From CAXSBR01 sp964236495 (lineage in GTDB: Bacteria; Actinomycetota; Actinomycetes; Mycobacteriales; Jatrophihabitantaceae): a DNA stretch of 64,000 nt. The notes beneath the pieces were generated by a model. The model was given only the letters and a program-made list of their open reading frames with translations, did no database searches and had not been told where the DNA came from. The translations under genes were made by a program, and so were the position numbers. Numbering within the stretch: the first letter of the stretch is position 1; each line of letters opens with the position of its first letter. Shown piece after piece: positions 25,731 to 37,277 of the stretch. Location of the stretch: NCBI GenBank assembly GCA_964236495.1, contig CAXSBR010000007.1:62001-126000 (forward strand), given 5' to 3'.

Positions 25731-26864
25731 GTGTATCTGCGTCATCTGAGCGTTGCGGATTTCCGCAGCTGGCGCAGCGCCGACCTGGCTCTCGATCCTG
25801 GCCCGGCCGTCCTGATCGGCCCGAACGGGCAGGGCAAGACCAACCTGCTCGAGGCGGTGGGCTATCTGGCGACGCTGACCAGTCATCGGGTGGCCACGGA
25901 CGCGCCGCTGGTACGCGTCGGCGCGGCCCGGGCCGTCGTCGGTGCCGCCGTGGTGTCGGCGGGCCGCGAGCTGCTCGTCGAGATCGAGTTGACGCCAGGG
26001 CGGGCGAACAAGGCGCGGATGAACCGCTCGCCCACGACGCGCCCCCGCGACATCCTGGGCGCGATCCGCTCGGTCATGTTCGCGCCCGAGGATCTCGCGA
26101 TCGTGCGCGGCGACCCCAGCGAGCGGCGTCGCTACCTCGACGACGTCCTCGTCCAGCGCAGCCCCCGCATGGCCGGCGTGCGCGCCGACTACGAACGGGT
26201 GCTCAAGCAGCGTGCAGCGCTGCTGAAGACGGCCGGATCTGCACGCCGAGCGGGCGCAGCAGGGGACCTTCGTACTCTCGACGTCTGGGACGATCAGCTG
26301 GCGACGTCCGGTGCGACGCTCCTCGCCGGGCGGCTGCGGTTGCTCGACGAACTGGTCAAGCCGGTGGCTGCGGCCTACGCCTCGCTCGCCCCGGGGTCGG
26401 CACCGATCCTGCTCACCTACACCACAACAATGGCTGATGCCTCGGTTCTGGAGCACCGTGACGAGGCGGTGTTGGCCGCGGCGTTGCGTGCCGAGCTCGC
26501 CCGGGTCCGTCCGCAGGAGATCGAGCGCGGTGTGACGCTGGTGGGCCCCCATCGGGACGACTTGCTGCTCGCGCTCGGCGATCTGCCTCTGCGCGGATAC
26601 GCCAGCCACGGCGAGTCGTGGTCGGCGGCGCTCGCGCTGCGGCTGGGCAGTTACGATCTGTTGCGCAGCGACGGCGTCGATCCGGTGCTGATCCTCGACG
26701 ACGTCTTCGCCGAACTCGACGGATCCCGGCGCGACCAGCTCGCCGCAGTCGCTGCGGCCGCCGAGCAGGTGTTGATCAGCGCTGCGGTTGCCGCCGATGT
26801 GCCGGCCGAGCTGGCCGGCACCCGCTACGACGTCGGCGACGGGCAGGTGCGCCGTGTCCGATGA
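25731..26864 (+). CDS. recF: DNA replication and repair protein RecF
   Basis: SMC-like ATPase that helps load RecA at gaps through RecOR. The 377-residue protein has Walker A GPNGQGKTNLLEAVGYL near residue 29, the characteristic RYLDDVLVQ near 140, the ABC-type region with LPLRGYASHGESWSAALALRLG, and Walker B VLILDDVFAELD near 325. The start is GTG, as YLRHLSVADFRSWRS is the typical N-terminus. Its end overlaps the dciA start by 11 bases. Confidence 0.96.
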   Translation: MYLRHLSVADFRSWRSADLALDPGPAVLIGPNGQGKTNLLEAVGYLATLTSHRVATDAPLVRVGAARAVVGAAVVSAGRELLVEIELTPGRANKARMNRSPTTRPRDILGAIRSVMFAPEDLAIVRGDPSERRRYLDDVLVQRSPRMAGVRADYERVLKQRAALLKTAGSARRAGAAGDLRTLDVWDDQLATSGATLLAGRLRLLDELVKPVAAAYASLAPGSAPILLTYTTTMADASVLEHRDEAVLAAALRAELARVRPQEIERGVTLVGPHRDDLLLALGDLPLRGYASHGESWSAALALRLGSYDLLRSDGVDPVLILDDVFAELDGSRRDQLAAVAAAAEQVLISAAVAADVPAELAGTRYDVGDGQVRRVR

Positions 26865-27561
26865 TCCGGGTGACGGCGCGGCCGGCAAGGTCGGTGCCGA
26901 CTTATCCACAGGTGACGGTGGACAACCCGATGGTTTTGTGGACAACTATTCAACGTTGTCCAATTCGGAGTTATCCGACCGTGAGCCGTCCGATTCTGAA
27001 CCGACCGATTCTGAACCGACCGTGGCCGGGCCGTCCACCTCAGGCCCGGACCTGGCTCGCCAGGCGCTGGCGCAGGCACGGGCGATGTCGAGCGCCGGCG
27101 GAACTGTCGCCCGGGCGCAGTCCCAACGCGACGCCCGCAAACGCAACCGCAACCGCGCCGCCAACCTCGGCAGACGGGAATGGTCGGGCGCTCGCGACGA
27201 CGACCGCGATCCCCAGTCGGTCGGGTCTGTGCTCGAGCGCCTGCTCGACGAGCGCGGCTGGCACAAAGAACTGACCGTCGCCCGCCTCTTTGCCGACTGG
27301 CCCGCGTTGGTGGGTGAAGATATCGCCGCGCACTGCACGCCGGTGGAGCTGCGCGAGGGTCACCTGAAACTGAGTGCAGCATCGTCGGCCTGGGCGACCC
27401 AGCTTCGGCTGTTGGCGCCGACGCTGTTGGCGCGGCTGAGCACGCAACTCGGCGCGGGCGTCGTCACCGCAGTGAGCGTCACCGGGCCGTCCGGGCCGTC
27501 GTGGAAGCATGGCCGCCGGTCGGTGCCTGGTGCCCGCGGCCCGCGCGACACCTACGGCTGA
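26854..27561 (+). CDS. dciA: DciA-type helicase-loading protein (DUF721)
   Basis: DciA recruits replicative helicase DnaB in bacteria lacking DnaC or DnaI. The GTG at 26854 is preferred over an upstream in-frame codon at 26788 because the extra residues would overlap recF by 77 bases. The 235 residues comprise an acidic Ser/Glu/Asp-rich disordered N-terminus (1-65), a basic stretch (RDARKRNRNRAANLGRR), and the C-terminal DUF721 KH-like fold, WPALVGEDIAAHCTPVELREG through LRLLAPTLLARL. In mycobacteria this slot (Rv0004) encodes DciA. DnaA boxes lie in the DNA for the N-terminal linker. Confidence 0.9.
   Translation: MSDDPGDGAAGKVGADLSTGDGGQPDGFVDNYSTLSNSELSDREPSDSEPTDSEPTVAGPSTSGPDLARQALAQARAMSSAGGTVARAQSQRDARKRNRNRAANLGRREWSGARDDDRDPQSVGSVLERLLDERGWHKELTVARLFADWPALVGEDIAAHCTPVELREGHLKLSAASSAWATQLRLLAPTLLARLSTQLGAGVVTAVSVTGPSGPSWKHGRRSVPGARGPRDTYG
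26902..26945. promoter_or_regulatory. DnaA-box cluster inside the 5' end of dciA
   Basis: TTATCCACA at 26902-26910 is an exact box. GGTGGACAA at 26917-26925 is an 8/9 reverse match and TGTGGACAA at 26937-26945 is an exact reverse TTGTCCACA. TTGTCCAAT (26956-26964, 7/9) follows. Three boxes in 44 bases is denser than in the dnaA-dnaN gap. Confidence 0.7.
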
Positions 27562-27952
27562 CAGCGTGCGAGAGCGATTCTGCGCCGTCGGACGGGCGGC
27601 GTCGGTATGAGGACACACGACAGGCACCCATAACGCTTCAGCGTTGTCCACAGGCGCGTTGCGTAGCGGCCGGAACGCTGATCTCCGACTAGTATTGACG
27701 AGAATGCCCACGGGCGGCGGCTGTAGCGAACCGGTAGCGAGCCAGCGGCGGCAACTGGCGGCTTTCGCGGCGGCTGCGTCCTTCCATCTACACGCTGCGT
27801 CACCCGCGATGTGCCGAGGCGAGCCAACCGTCGCTTCGACCGGCTGACACCCGGTCGCCCACCGACGAGCAAGGGCGAGGACACATCGTCGAGGCAGCTG
27901 GAACGACCCGCGAGATCGAGCACCACCACGGATTCGACAGGAGTTGTAACTG
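27562..27952. promoter_or_regulatory. dciA-gyrB intergenic region with a DnaA box
   Basis: This 391-base gap has no supported gene. It contains an exact TTGTCCACA at 27644-27652 and a possible -35-like TTGACG at 27695-27700. The remainder is ordinary GC-rich sequence before gyrB, and no attenuator-like structure is evident. Confidence 0.5.
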
Positions 27953-30163
27953 GTGACCAGTACGGCGCAGCCATTGACCACTGCATCGACGGGGAGTGCA
28001 CCGGCGACCAACGCTGCATCCGCTGCGGCACCGGCCAGGCCGGCTGCCAAGAAGGCGGCGCACGCCTACGACGGAAGTTCGATCACCGTTCTCGAGGGCC
28101 TGGAGGCGGTGCGCAAGCGCCCCGGCATGTACATCGGGTCCACCAGTGAGCGCGGCCTGCACCACCTGGTGTGGGAGGTCGTCGACAACTCCGTCGACGA
28201 GGCGCTGGCCGGGCACGCCGACCATATCGAGGTCACCCTGCTCGCCGACGGCGGCGTCCGGGTCATCGACAACGGCCGCGGCATGCCGGTGGACATGCAT
28301 CCCACCCAGAAAAAGCCGGCCGTCGAGGTCATCCTCACGGTCCTGCACGCGGGTGGAAAGTTCGACAGCGACTCCTACGCCGTCTCCGGCGGCCTGCACG
28401 GTGTCGGGATCTCGGTGGTGAACGCGCTGTCGCGGCGACTCGAGGTCGAGATCGAGCGCGACGGCTTCGTGTGGAGCCAGCCCTACGTCGACCAGAAGCC
28501 GGCCGAACCGCTCAAGAAGGGCGCGCGCAGCACCCGAACCGGCACCACCGTGACGTTCTGGGCCGACGAGACGATCTTCGACAAGGTCGAGTACAGCTTC
28601 GAGACGATCACGCGCCGGCTGCAGGAAATGGCGTTCCTCAACAAGGGCCTGACGATCGTCGTTCGCGACGAACGGCTGGACAAGGTCGTCGCCGAGGACG
28701 CCGAGGAAACTTTGCGCGAGGTGGGCGAAGCCGGCACTGCCATTGCCGCCGAAGCAGTGCAGGAGCTCCTCGTCGACGTTGACGCAATTGCTGGTGTCGA
28801 CGGTGCCGCCGCCGCCGCTAGTGCTTCGAGCGTGACCCTGGCAGCCAAGTCTGCGAGCAAGCGCGCCAAGGAGATCCGCTACCACTACGCCGGCGGCATC
28901 GCTGACTTCGTCAGTTACCTCAACGCTCCCAAGACGCCCATCCACAAGTCGGTCATCTACTTCGGCGACACCAACGACGACAAGTCGATGTCGGTCGAGG
29001 TCGCCATGCAGTGGAACGAGACGTACTCCGAGAGCGTCTACACCTTCGCCAATACGATCAACACGATCGAAGGAGGCACCCATGAGCAGGGTTTCCGGGC
29101 AGCCCTGACCAACGTGGTCAACCGATGGGGAATTGCGAACAAGCACTTCAAGGACACCAAGGACGATCGCCTCACCGGCGACGACATCCGCGAGGGCCTG
29201 GCCGCCATCGTGTCCATCAAGCTGGCCGAACCGCAGTTCGAAGGTCAGACCAAGACCAAGCTCGGCAACTCCAGCGCGGCGTCCTTCGTGCAGACCGTCT
29301 GTAACGACTGGATCGCCGACTGGTTCGACCGCAACCCGCAAGAGGCCAAAGCGATCGTCACCAAGTCGACCCAGGCCGCCCGGGCCCGTAAGGCTGCCCG
29401 GCAGGCCCGCTCACTGGTCCGCAAGAACGCCATGGACGGCATGAACATGCCCGGCAAGCTGTCGGACTGCCGATCCACCGATCCTGGCGGCAGCGAGATC
29501 TACATCGTGGAGGGCGACTCCGCCGGCGGCTCGGCGAAGTCAGGGCGAGATTCACTGTTCCAGGCGATCCTGCCCATCCGCGGCAAGATCATCAACGTTG
29601 AGAAGGCACGTATCGACCGGGTGTTGCGCAACACTGAGGTCCAGGCGCTCATCACCGCGCTGGGCACGGGCATCCACGACGAGTTCGACCTCACCAAGCT
29701 GCGGTATCACAAGATCATTCTGATGGCCGACGCTGACGTCGACGGCCAACACATCACCACCCTGCTGTTGACGCTGCTGTTCCGGTTCATGCGCCCGTTG
29801 ATCGAGAACGGGCACGTCTACCTGTCCCAGCCGCCCCTGTACAAGATCAAGTGGGTACGGGCGGAACCCGAGTTCGTCTACACCGAGAAGCAGCGCGTCG
29901 ACGCCATCGAACGGGGCACCGCCGAAGGCAAGCGCATCAACAAGGACGACGGCGTGCAGCGGTACAAGGGTCTGGGCGAGATGAACGCCAAGGAGCTGTG
30001 GGAAACCACGATGGATCCAGCCACCCGGGTGCTGCGTGAGGTCACGTTGGACGACGCCGCCACCGCCGACGAGTTGTTCAGCGTGTTGATGGGTGACGAC
30101 GTCGAGGCACGTCGATCGTTTATCATCCGCAATGCGAAAGATGTCCGGTTCCTTGACATCTGA
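27953..30163 (+). CDS. gyrB: DNA gyrase subunit B
   Basis: ATPase subunit of gyrase, introducing negative supercoils. The 736-residue protein has the GHKL motifs VVDNSVDEALAG and DNGRGMPVDMHP, the Gly-rich loop SGGLHGVGISVVNALS, the Toprim motif IYIVEGDSAGGSAKSGRDSLFQ (only the first part is diagnostic) and DADVDGQHI. An Ala-rich insert of about 50 residues (near 250-300) interrupts the transducer region, where mycobacterial GyrB also has extra sequence. The first 38 residues are an Ala/Thr-rich tail. GTG start at 27953; gyrA follows after 93 bases. Confidence 0.97.
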   Translation: MTSTAQPLTTASTGSAPATNAASAAAPARPAAKKAAHAYDGSSITVLEGLEAVRKRPGMYIGSTSERGLHHLVWEVVDNSVDEALAGHADHIEVTLLADGGVRVIDNGRGMPVDMHPTQKKPAVEVILTVLHAGGKFDSDSYAVSGGLHGVGISVVNALSRRLEVEIERDGFVWSQPYVDQKPAEPLKKGARSTRTGTTVTFWADETIFDKVEYSFETITRRLQEMAFLNKGLTIVVRDERLDKVVAEDAEETLREVGEAGTAIAAEAVQELLVDVDAIAGVDGAAAAASASSVTLAAKSASKRAKEIRYHYAGGIADFVSYLNAPKTPIHKSVIYFGDTNDDKSMSVEVAMQWNETYSESVYTFANTINTIEGGTHEQGFRAALTNVVNRWGIANKHFKDTKDDRLTGDDIREGLAAIVSIKLAEPQFEGQTKTKLGNSSAASFVQTVCNDWIADWFDRNPQEAKAIVTKSTQAARARKAARQARSLVRKNAMDGMNMPGKLSDCRSTDPGGSEIYIVEGDSAGGSAKSGRDSLFQAILPIRGKIINVEKARIDRVLRNTEVQALITALGTGIHDEFDLTKLRYHKIILMADADVDGQHITTLLLTLLFRFMRPLIENGHVYLSQPPLYKIKWVRAEPEFVYTEKQRVDAIERGTAEGKRINKDDGVQRYKGLGEMNAKELWETTMDPATRVLREVTLDDAATADELFSVLMGDDVEARRSFIIRNAKDVRFLDI

Positions 30164-30256
30164 CGTGCACCCCGGTGCGCACGGCCGCGACAGCGGCTCA
30201 TCCAGCGATCTGCCCCCCACAGATCATCACGCCAGCACGGCCAGAAGGAAGCGCAC

Positions 30257-32827
<2,571 letters not shown>

Positions 32828-32852
32828 TCGATCTTGTGATGGGGCAACCGCA

Positions 32853-33623
32853 GTGAGCGCGTCCTCCAAGCGCAGTTTCGGGCGCTCCACGGCCACCGCA
32901 GTTGAGGAATCGACCGCCACCGACAGCGACGAGGCCGCTTCAGGCCCGAACGGCGCCGGTCCTAACGGCGCGAGTGCCAACGGTGCAGGTCGTTCCAACG
33001 GTTCTGCGCCGGCTGCATCGGCTTGGGCGGAGACGACCACGACGTTGCCGTCGGTCGGGCCGGGGCAACGTCTGGATGCCGGCGTGCCGGTGGACGCGTA
33101 CGCCGCCACCACGGTGAACCCCTCGGCCGGCTCGGGCGCTACCGCCCTGGACTCTGCCGCTCCTACTGCTCGCAACGGTGCGCCCTCGGCACCGCCGGCA
33201 CAGCGCCCAACCGCCGCGCCGTCGGCGCCGGTCAAGGTTGCCACGGTTCCCAAGCGGGCTGACCGTGCTCCGCGGCGAGCCAAATTGCAGGTTCGGCACC
33301 TCAACGTGTGGTCGGTGCTCAAGTTTTCCTGTGTGCTTGCCCTCGCGCTGTTCCTGGTCTGGATGACCGTCGTCGCGGTGCTGTATGGCGTGCTCGATCA
33401 CATGCACGTCTTCGCCAAGGTCGACGAGACAGTGCAAAAGATCAACGGCAACAAGGTGCAGCAGCACTACGTCACCCGCAACATCGTTTTCGGTGCCGCG
33501 CTCATCATCGGTCTGGTCAACACGGTGCTGTTCATCGTGCTGTCCACGATCGGATCGATCGTCTACAACCTGTGTGCCGATCTGGTGGGCGGCGTCGAGG
33601 TCACCCTGGCCGAGCGGGAGTAG
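32853..33623 (+). CDS. DUF3566 family membrane protein
   Basis: Homologue of Rv0007, nearly always next to gyrA in actinobacteria, function unknown. GTG at 32853 is preferred because an ATG at 32793 would lie inside gyrA. The 256-residue product has a Ser/Ala/Thr/Asn-rich disordered half (1-145), then KLQVRHLNVWSVLKFSCVLALALFLVW and a second helix in NIVFGAALIIGLVNTVLFIVL, together forming the DUF3566 core, ending VEVTLAERE. The order gyrB-gyrA-DUF3566-tRNA-Ile-tRNA-Ala is ancestral. Confidence 0.92.
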   Translation: MSASSKRSFGRSTATAVEESTATDSDEAASGPNGAGPNGASANGAGRSNGSAPAASAWAETTTTLPSVGPGQRLDAGVPVDAYAATTVNPSAGSGATALDSAAPTARNGAPSAPPAQRPTAAPSAPVKVATVPKRADRAPRRAKLQVRHLNVWSVLKFSCVLALALFLVWMTVVAVLYGVLDHMHVFAKVDETVQKINGNKVQQHYVTRNIVFGAALIIGLVNTVLFIVLSTIGSIVYNLCADLVGGVEVTLAERE

Positions 33624-33634
33624 CGCGGCAGCAC

Positions 33635-33668
33635 CGACGACGGGTTCGCCGTTTGCGACCCGTCGTCG
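33635..33668 (+). terminator. Perfect 11-bp hairpin after the gyrB-gyrA-DUF3566 operon
   Basis: CGACGACGGGT (33635-33645) pairs exactly with ACCCGTCGTCG (33658-33668) around a 12-base loop, 11 bases after the DUF3566 stop and 60 before tRNA-Ile. It lacks a T-run but is well placed to end gyrase transcription. Confidence 0.6.
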
Positions 33669-33728
33669 TCGCCCAGCCCCTGGTCGGGCCGGCCGGCAGA
33701 TGTGCAGTAACGTTGTCGCTCGTGTCGC

Positions 33729-33802
33729 GGGCCTGTAGCTCAGCTGGTTAGAGCGCATCCCTGATAAGGATGAGGCCGGAGGTTCAAGTCCTCCCAGGCC
33801 CA
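33729..33802 (+). tRNA. tRNA-Ile (anticodon GAT)
   Basis: A 74-base cloverleaf with acceptor arms GGGCCTG and CAGGCCC, D-arm TAGCTCAGCTGGTTAGAG, anticodon GAT at 33763-33765, T-arm GGTTCAAGTCC, and discriminator A. The CCA end is not encoded. Confidence 0.98.
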
Positions 33803-33884
33803 CGCGAGAGTACGGTCCTGTCGCAGGCACACCAGCCCGCCGCGGGGTATCCGCCGCTGGGATGCTGTGGACAGGGAGAACGAG

Positions 33885-34013
33885 ATGAAAAAGCTGCTGA
33901 TGCTTGCCGCGGCCGGTGTGGCCGCCAAGAGCGTGCTGGATCGGCGTAAACGCGGCACCGACGCCACCGCCGCGCTGTGGCGTGAGGCGGTTGCCGAACC
34001 CACTCCGCGCTGA
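33885..34013 (+). CDS. DLW-39 family small protein
   Basis: A 42-residue protein, MKKLLMLAAAGVAAKSVLD then RRKRGTDATAALWREAVAE and a short tail. DLW-39 is a small conserved actinobacterial family of unknown role found between or beside these tRNAs. GGGAG lies 6 bases before the ATG. A single hydrophobic N-terminal helix followed by basic residues suggests membrane attachment. It is too short for most gene finders. Confidence 0.85.
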   Translation: MKKLLMLAAAGVAAKSVLDRRKRGTDATAALWREAVAEPTPR

Positions 34014-34114
34014 TTCACACCCGTCGCGCTGCAGTTTTGCGCCGCGGTCCGGCTTGACGCGGTGTCGCAGGATGGTTCAGTGTCTTGCCCGCGGCGCCGC
34101 CTTGGCCCGCGTCC

Positions 34115-34187
34115 GGGGACGTAGCTCAATTGGCAGAGCACCGCCTTTGCAAGGCGGGGGTTAGGGGTTCGATTCCCCTCGTCTCCA
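34115..34187 (+). tRNA. tRNA-Ala (anticodon TGC)
   Basis: A 73-base cloverleaf with acceptor GGGGACG/CGTCTCC (one G-T pair), D-arm TAGCTCAATTGGCAGAG, anticodon loop TTTGCAA with TGC, T-arm GGGGTTCGATTCCCC, and discriminator A. Confidence 0.98.
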
Positions 34188-34344
34188 CTGTTCGATCATC
34201 GTTCGCCCGGTCCGGCGGTCGGGGCTACCGGTTGAAGTGCTGGCTGCCTCTGGCGCGTGGCGATGTCGTGGTCCGGTGCAATAGACGACCGCCCGGACGC
34301 GCAATGCGCACGTCGAGCAGTCGGCGTCGGCGCAAGCCGGGCGG

Positions 34345-35196
34345 TCAGACGGCGGTGGAGTTGTAGCGGCGCACGGCGAGGTAGCCGAACACAAGGCCGA
34401 TCGCCAACGTCCAGAGCAGGGACTGCGTGATCAGCGAGCCGGTGCTCTGCCCGTTGAACAGCTCGGCGCGCTGGGCGGGCGTCACGTGCCCGAGCGAGAG
34501 GGAGCGCAGGCTGTTAATCACCAGCGTGACCGGCTGGTGGTTGGCGAAGCCGCGCAGCCACGACGGCATGGTCGCGGTGGGCACAAAAGCGCTGCTGGCA
34601 AATGTCAGCGGAAAGATGACGGGGAATGTCGCGGCGTTGACCGTCTGCACGTTGCTCGCATACAGCCCTACCAGGGCGAACACGAACGACAGCGCGAGGG
34701 CGAAGGCCAGCAGGATGAGTAGGCCCGCGATGAGCCCGAGCACATGCGGCCGGTACCCCACGGCGAGGCCTACCAGCACGATGATCACCAAGCCGACCGC
34801 GTTGCTCATGGTGTCGGCGCCCACCCGGCCGAGCAGCACGGCGCTGCGGGCCATCGGCAGCGACTTGAGCCGATCGATGAAGCCCTTGCCCCGGTCATCG
34901 GCCAGCCCGAAGCCGCTGTTGCCCGCGGTGAACGCCGCCGTCTGCACCGCGATTCCCGGAATCAGGTAGTTGACGTAGTTGATGCTGCCCAGGCCGGCAA
35001 TCGCTCCGCCGAACACGTAGCGGAACAGCAGCGTGAACATGATCGGCGAGATCAGGGTGAACATCACCTGGTCCGGCGCTCGCATGATCTTGCGCACGTT
35101 GCGGCCGACCATGGCGGCGGCGTCCTTGACCGCCCACAGCGGACCGGAGGCGGCCGTGACGTGCTGGTAACCGCTCTGTGCAGTGGTGGCGCTCAC
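34345..35196 (-). CDS. ABC-2 type transporter permease (DrrB-like)
   Basis: Membrane half of an ABC-2 exporter, 283 residues with six predicted helices. It shows VMFTLISPIMFTLLFRYVFGG at the first helix and the family pattern GFIDRLKSLPMARSAVLLGR with FPLTFASSAFVPTATMPSWLRGFANHQPVT. The GTG at 35196 follows GGAAGGAC and overlaps the ATPase stop by four bases. A longer frame up to 35874 is an artefact that runs antisense to nothing useful in the ATPase. Substrates of this family include antibiotics and lipids; none is indicated here. Confidence 0.92.
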   Translation of the reverse strand: MSATTAQSGYQHVTAASGPLWAVKDAAAMVGRNVRKIMRAPDQVMFTLISPIMFTLLFRYVFGGAIAGLGSINYVNYLIPGIAVQTAAFTAGNSGFGLADDRGKGFIDRLKSLPMARSAVLLGRVGADTMSNAVGLVIIVLVGLAVGYRPHVLGLIAGLLILLAFALALSFVFALVGLYASNVQTVNAATFPVIFPLTFASSAFVPTATMPSWLRGFANHQPVTLVINSLRSLSLGHVTPAQRAELFNGQSTGSLITQSLLWTLAIGLVFGYLAVRRYNSTAV

Positions 35197-36209
35197 GCGG
35201 CGTCCTTCCGGTCGGCGTTGCGTCGACTTCTCCGTGTTCGTGGTTGCGAACCACCGTCGGCATCGGTGTTGCCGTCGCCGGTTTCCCGGCCGGTGAGGGC
35301 AAGGAAGACGTCGTCCAGACTGGGCTGGCGCAGTTGCAGGCCCAGCGCTTCGACCCCGGCGCCGTCCAGCCGGCGCACGACCTCGGTGAGTGTGCGCGGC
35401 CCGGCGGCCGCCACCCGCACGACGCTGCCGTCGCGGGTAGGAGGAGCTTCGCCTGCTCCGTCCAGAACCGTGGCCGTGACCTTCGCCGTCGCCTCGTCGC
35501 CCACGACGACTTCCACCACGGCGCCGCCCAGACGCGCTTTGAGCTCGTCGGCCGAGCCCTCGGCAATCACGTGGCCGTGGTCGATGACGCAGATCCGGTT
35601 GGCGAGCCGGTCGGCCTCCTCCAGGTACTGCGTAGTCAGGAGCACCGTCGTACCGCCGCCGACCAGCTCCTCGATGACGGTCCACAGGTCGTTGCGGCTG
35701 CGCGGATCCAGCCCGGTGGTGGGCTCGTCGAGGAACAGCACCGGTGGCGCAGACACCAGGGCGGCGGCGAGGTCCAACCGGCGCCGCATGCCGCCGGAGT
35801 AGGTCTTGAGTGTCCGATCCGCGGCGTCGTCCAGTTGGAACTGCGCCAGTAGGGCAGCGGCCCGCTCCCGGCACAGACTCTTGCCCATATGGTTCAGCCG
35901 GCCCACCAGCACCAGGTTCTCCCGACCGGTGAGCGCCTCGTCCACCGCGGCACTCTGCCCGGCCAGACCTATGACGCGGCGTGCCGCGCGGGGATCGGCG
36001 AGCACGTCCACTCCGGCCACGGAGGCGCTTCCCGAGTCCGGGCGCAGCAACGTTGTCAGTACTCGGACCGCGGTGGTCTTGCCCGCTCCATTCGGGCCCA
36101 ACAGGCCCAACACCGTGCCACGCGCAACCGCGAAGCTCACGCCGTCCAGCGCGCGGACGTCCTTGAACGTCTTGACCAGATCGCGCACCACCACCGTAGG
36201 TTCAGCCAC
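35193..36209 (-). CDS. ABC transporter ATP-binding protein (DrrA-like)
   Basis: ATPase half of the exporter. Walker A is GPNGAGKTTAVRVL near residue 45, the signature is YSGGMRRRLDLA near 145, Walker B is VLFLDEPTTGLDPRS, and the H-loop His is replaced by Gln in LLTTQYLEEAD, as in the DrrA subfamily. The C-terminal DrrA-type extension ends in LDDVFLALTG. The GTG at 36209 (AEPTVVVRDLVKTF) is chosen over 36275 because the extra 22 residues are not family-like. It is co-transcribed with the permease and follows the HTH regulator gene in the same direction by 72 bases. Confidence 0.93.
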   Translation of the reverse strand: MAEPTVVVRDLVKTFKDVRALDGVSFAVARGTVLGLLGPNGAGKTTAVRVLTTLLRPDSGSASVAGVDVLADPRAARRVIGLAGQSAAVDEALTGRENLVLVGRLNHMGKSLCRERAAALLAQFQLDDAADRTLKTYSGGMRRRLDLAAALVSAPPVLFLDEPTTGLDPRSRNDLWTVIEELVGGGTTVLLTTQYLEEADRLANRICVIDHGHVIAEGSADELKARLGGAVVEVVVGDEATAKVTATVLDGAGEAPPTRDGSVVRVAAAGPRTLTEVVRRLDGAGVEALGLQLRQPSLDDVFLALTGRETGDGNTDADGGSQPRTRRSRRNADRKDAA

Positions 36210-36281
36210 GCTTGGAAACCTAGCGGAAGCCTCCGACACGATTTTCGTCTTGCCGGCGCGATGCGGCCGCCGCATGCCGGC

Positions 36282-37277
36282 TCAATCCCACTCCCAGAAC
36301 AGTCCATGCACGCCTGGCTGAACGTTCTGCAGCGCCACGTGCGCCGCATGATGTGCGTTGAGAGTCAACTCGCCCAGCTCCCGATGCGGATCTCCCACCC
36401 GCGCGGCCCGGAAGTAATAGCACCGCACCGGTAGGGCATGCGAATCGAAGCAGACTTCCAGCAGGTAGAAGTGGACCGGGCGGCGGAAACCCCGCTGGCC
36501 TTCGGTGACCGCTATCTGGGTGACACCGCGCCGATCGAGGTCGGCAGCGGTTCGATCCGCTTCGCCGAAATCGATGGCGTAACTGTAGAGATAGGTTTCC
36601 CGCTCCACCAGCGCATGGTCGAACAACAGCTCGTACGCGGCGAAGTTGGCGTCGAGCAAAAGTCGAGTTCGGCCGATGCGGCAATTCTGCAGCCCTGTTA
36701 ATTTCAAGCGCGACACATCCATGTCCGGATCTGCGTTATACACGAGCAGGGAGCGGTCTGCACCGACTTCGAACGCCTGGGTGATAGTTTGGATGTGGAG
36801 CTGTTTCATCCGTTGGTCGGGTCCGATCATGCAGCGTTCAAGGATCGAGATGTCGCGAAGCTTCTCGGCATTCTTTCGCGAGTCGTTGATAACTAGCTTT
36901 TTGATGTCCTCGCTGGGACCCCACATGTCGGCCCACCCCACCGTGCCCGTTTGGTGGGCAAGCCAGCGTCCCCGCGGTTTACGCGGCCCCAGCAGCGACC
37001 GTAGTGATCCGGCAGGTAGGCCGAGAATGCCCTCGAGCGCGTTGAGCGCCTCCAGCGATTCCGGGCGTTCGGGGCGCCGCCGGCCTTGCTGCCAGTAGCT
37101 CAGCGTCGAACGCCCGACGTGGAATCCGCGTTGCTCGAGGTGATATTCCAGCCTGCTCAACGCCAGGCCGCTGTTGCTGATTGCCAGCTGTAACGCGTGG
37201 GAGAACGGCCCGCTGTCAAGCGCGTCGACCAGGATTGGCGGCAGCGCATCAGCCTCCAGCGATGGATTTAGCGCCAC
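36282..37277 (-). CDS. HTH transcriptional regulator divergent from the AWGN-repeat peptide gene
   Basis: A 331-residue protein with an XRE-like helix-turn-helix at about residues 28-85 (LQLAISNSGLALSRLEYHLEQ ... RSTLSYWQQGRRRPERPE). A roughly 220-residue C-terminal domain follows that I do not recognise; it contains DANFAAYELLFDHALVERET and ends in LFWEWD. The start is fixed by GAGGAGG six bases before GTG 37277. It may respond to a ligand or cell-envelope signal, and by position could control the divergent secreted-peptide gene, the downstream DrrAB exporter, or both. No catalytic motif is seen. Confidence 0.7.
   Translation of the reverse strand: MALNPSLEADALPPILVDALDSGPFSHALQLAISNSGLALSRLEYHLEQRGFHVGRSTLSYWQQGRRRPERPESLEALNALEGILGLPAGSLRSLLGPRKPRGRWLAHQTGTVGWADMWGPSEDIKKLVINDSRKNAEKLRDISILERCMIGPDQRMKQLHIQTITQAFEVGADRSLLVYNADPDMDVSRLKLTGLQNCRIGRTRLLLDANFAAYELLFDHALVERETYLYSYAIDFGEADRTAADLDRRGVTQIAVTEGQRGFRRPVHFYLLEVCFDSHALPVRCYYFRAARVGDPHRELGELTLNAHHAAHVALQNVQPGVHGLFWEWD

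Noticed and set aside
35197..35874. Extension of the ABC permease into a 509-residue protein
   Set aside because: The added N-terminal 226 residues are an alternate frame of the ATPase gene; the GTG at 35196 has a good ribosome site and the standard four-base overlap.
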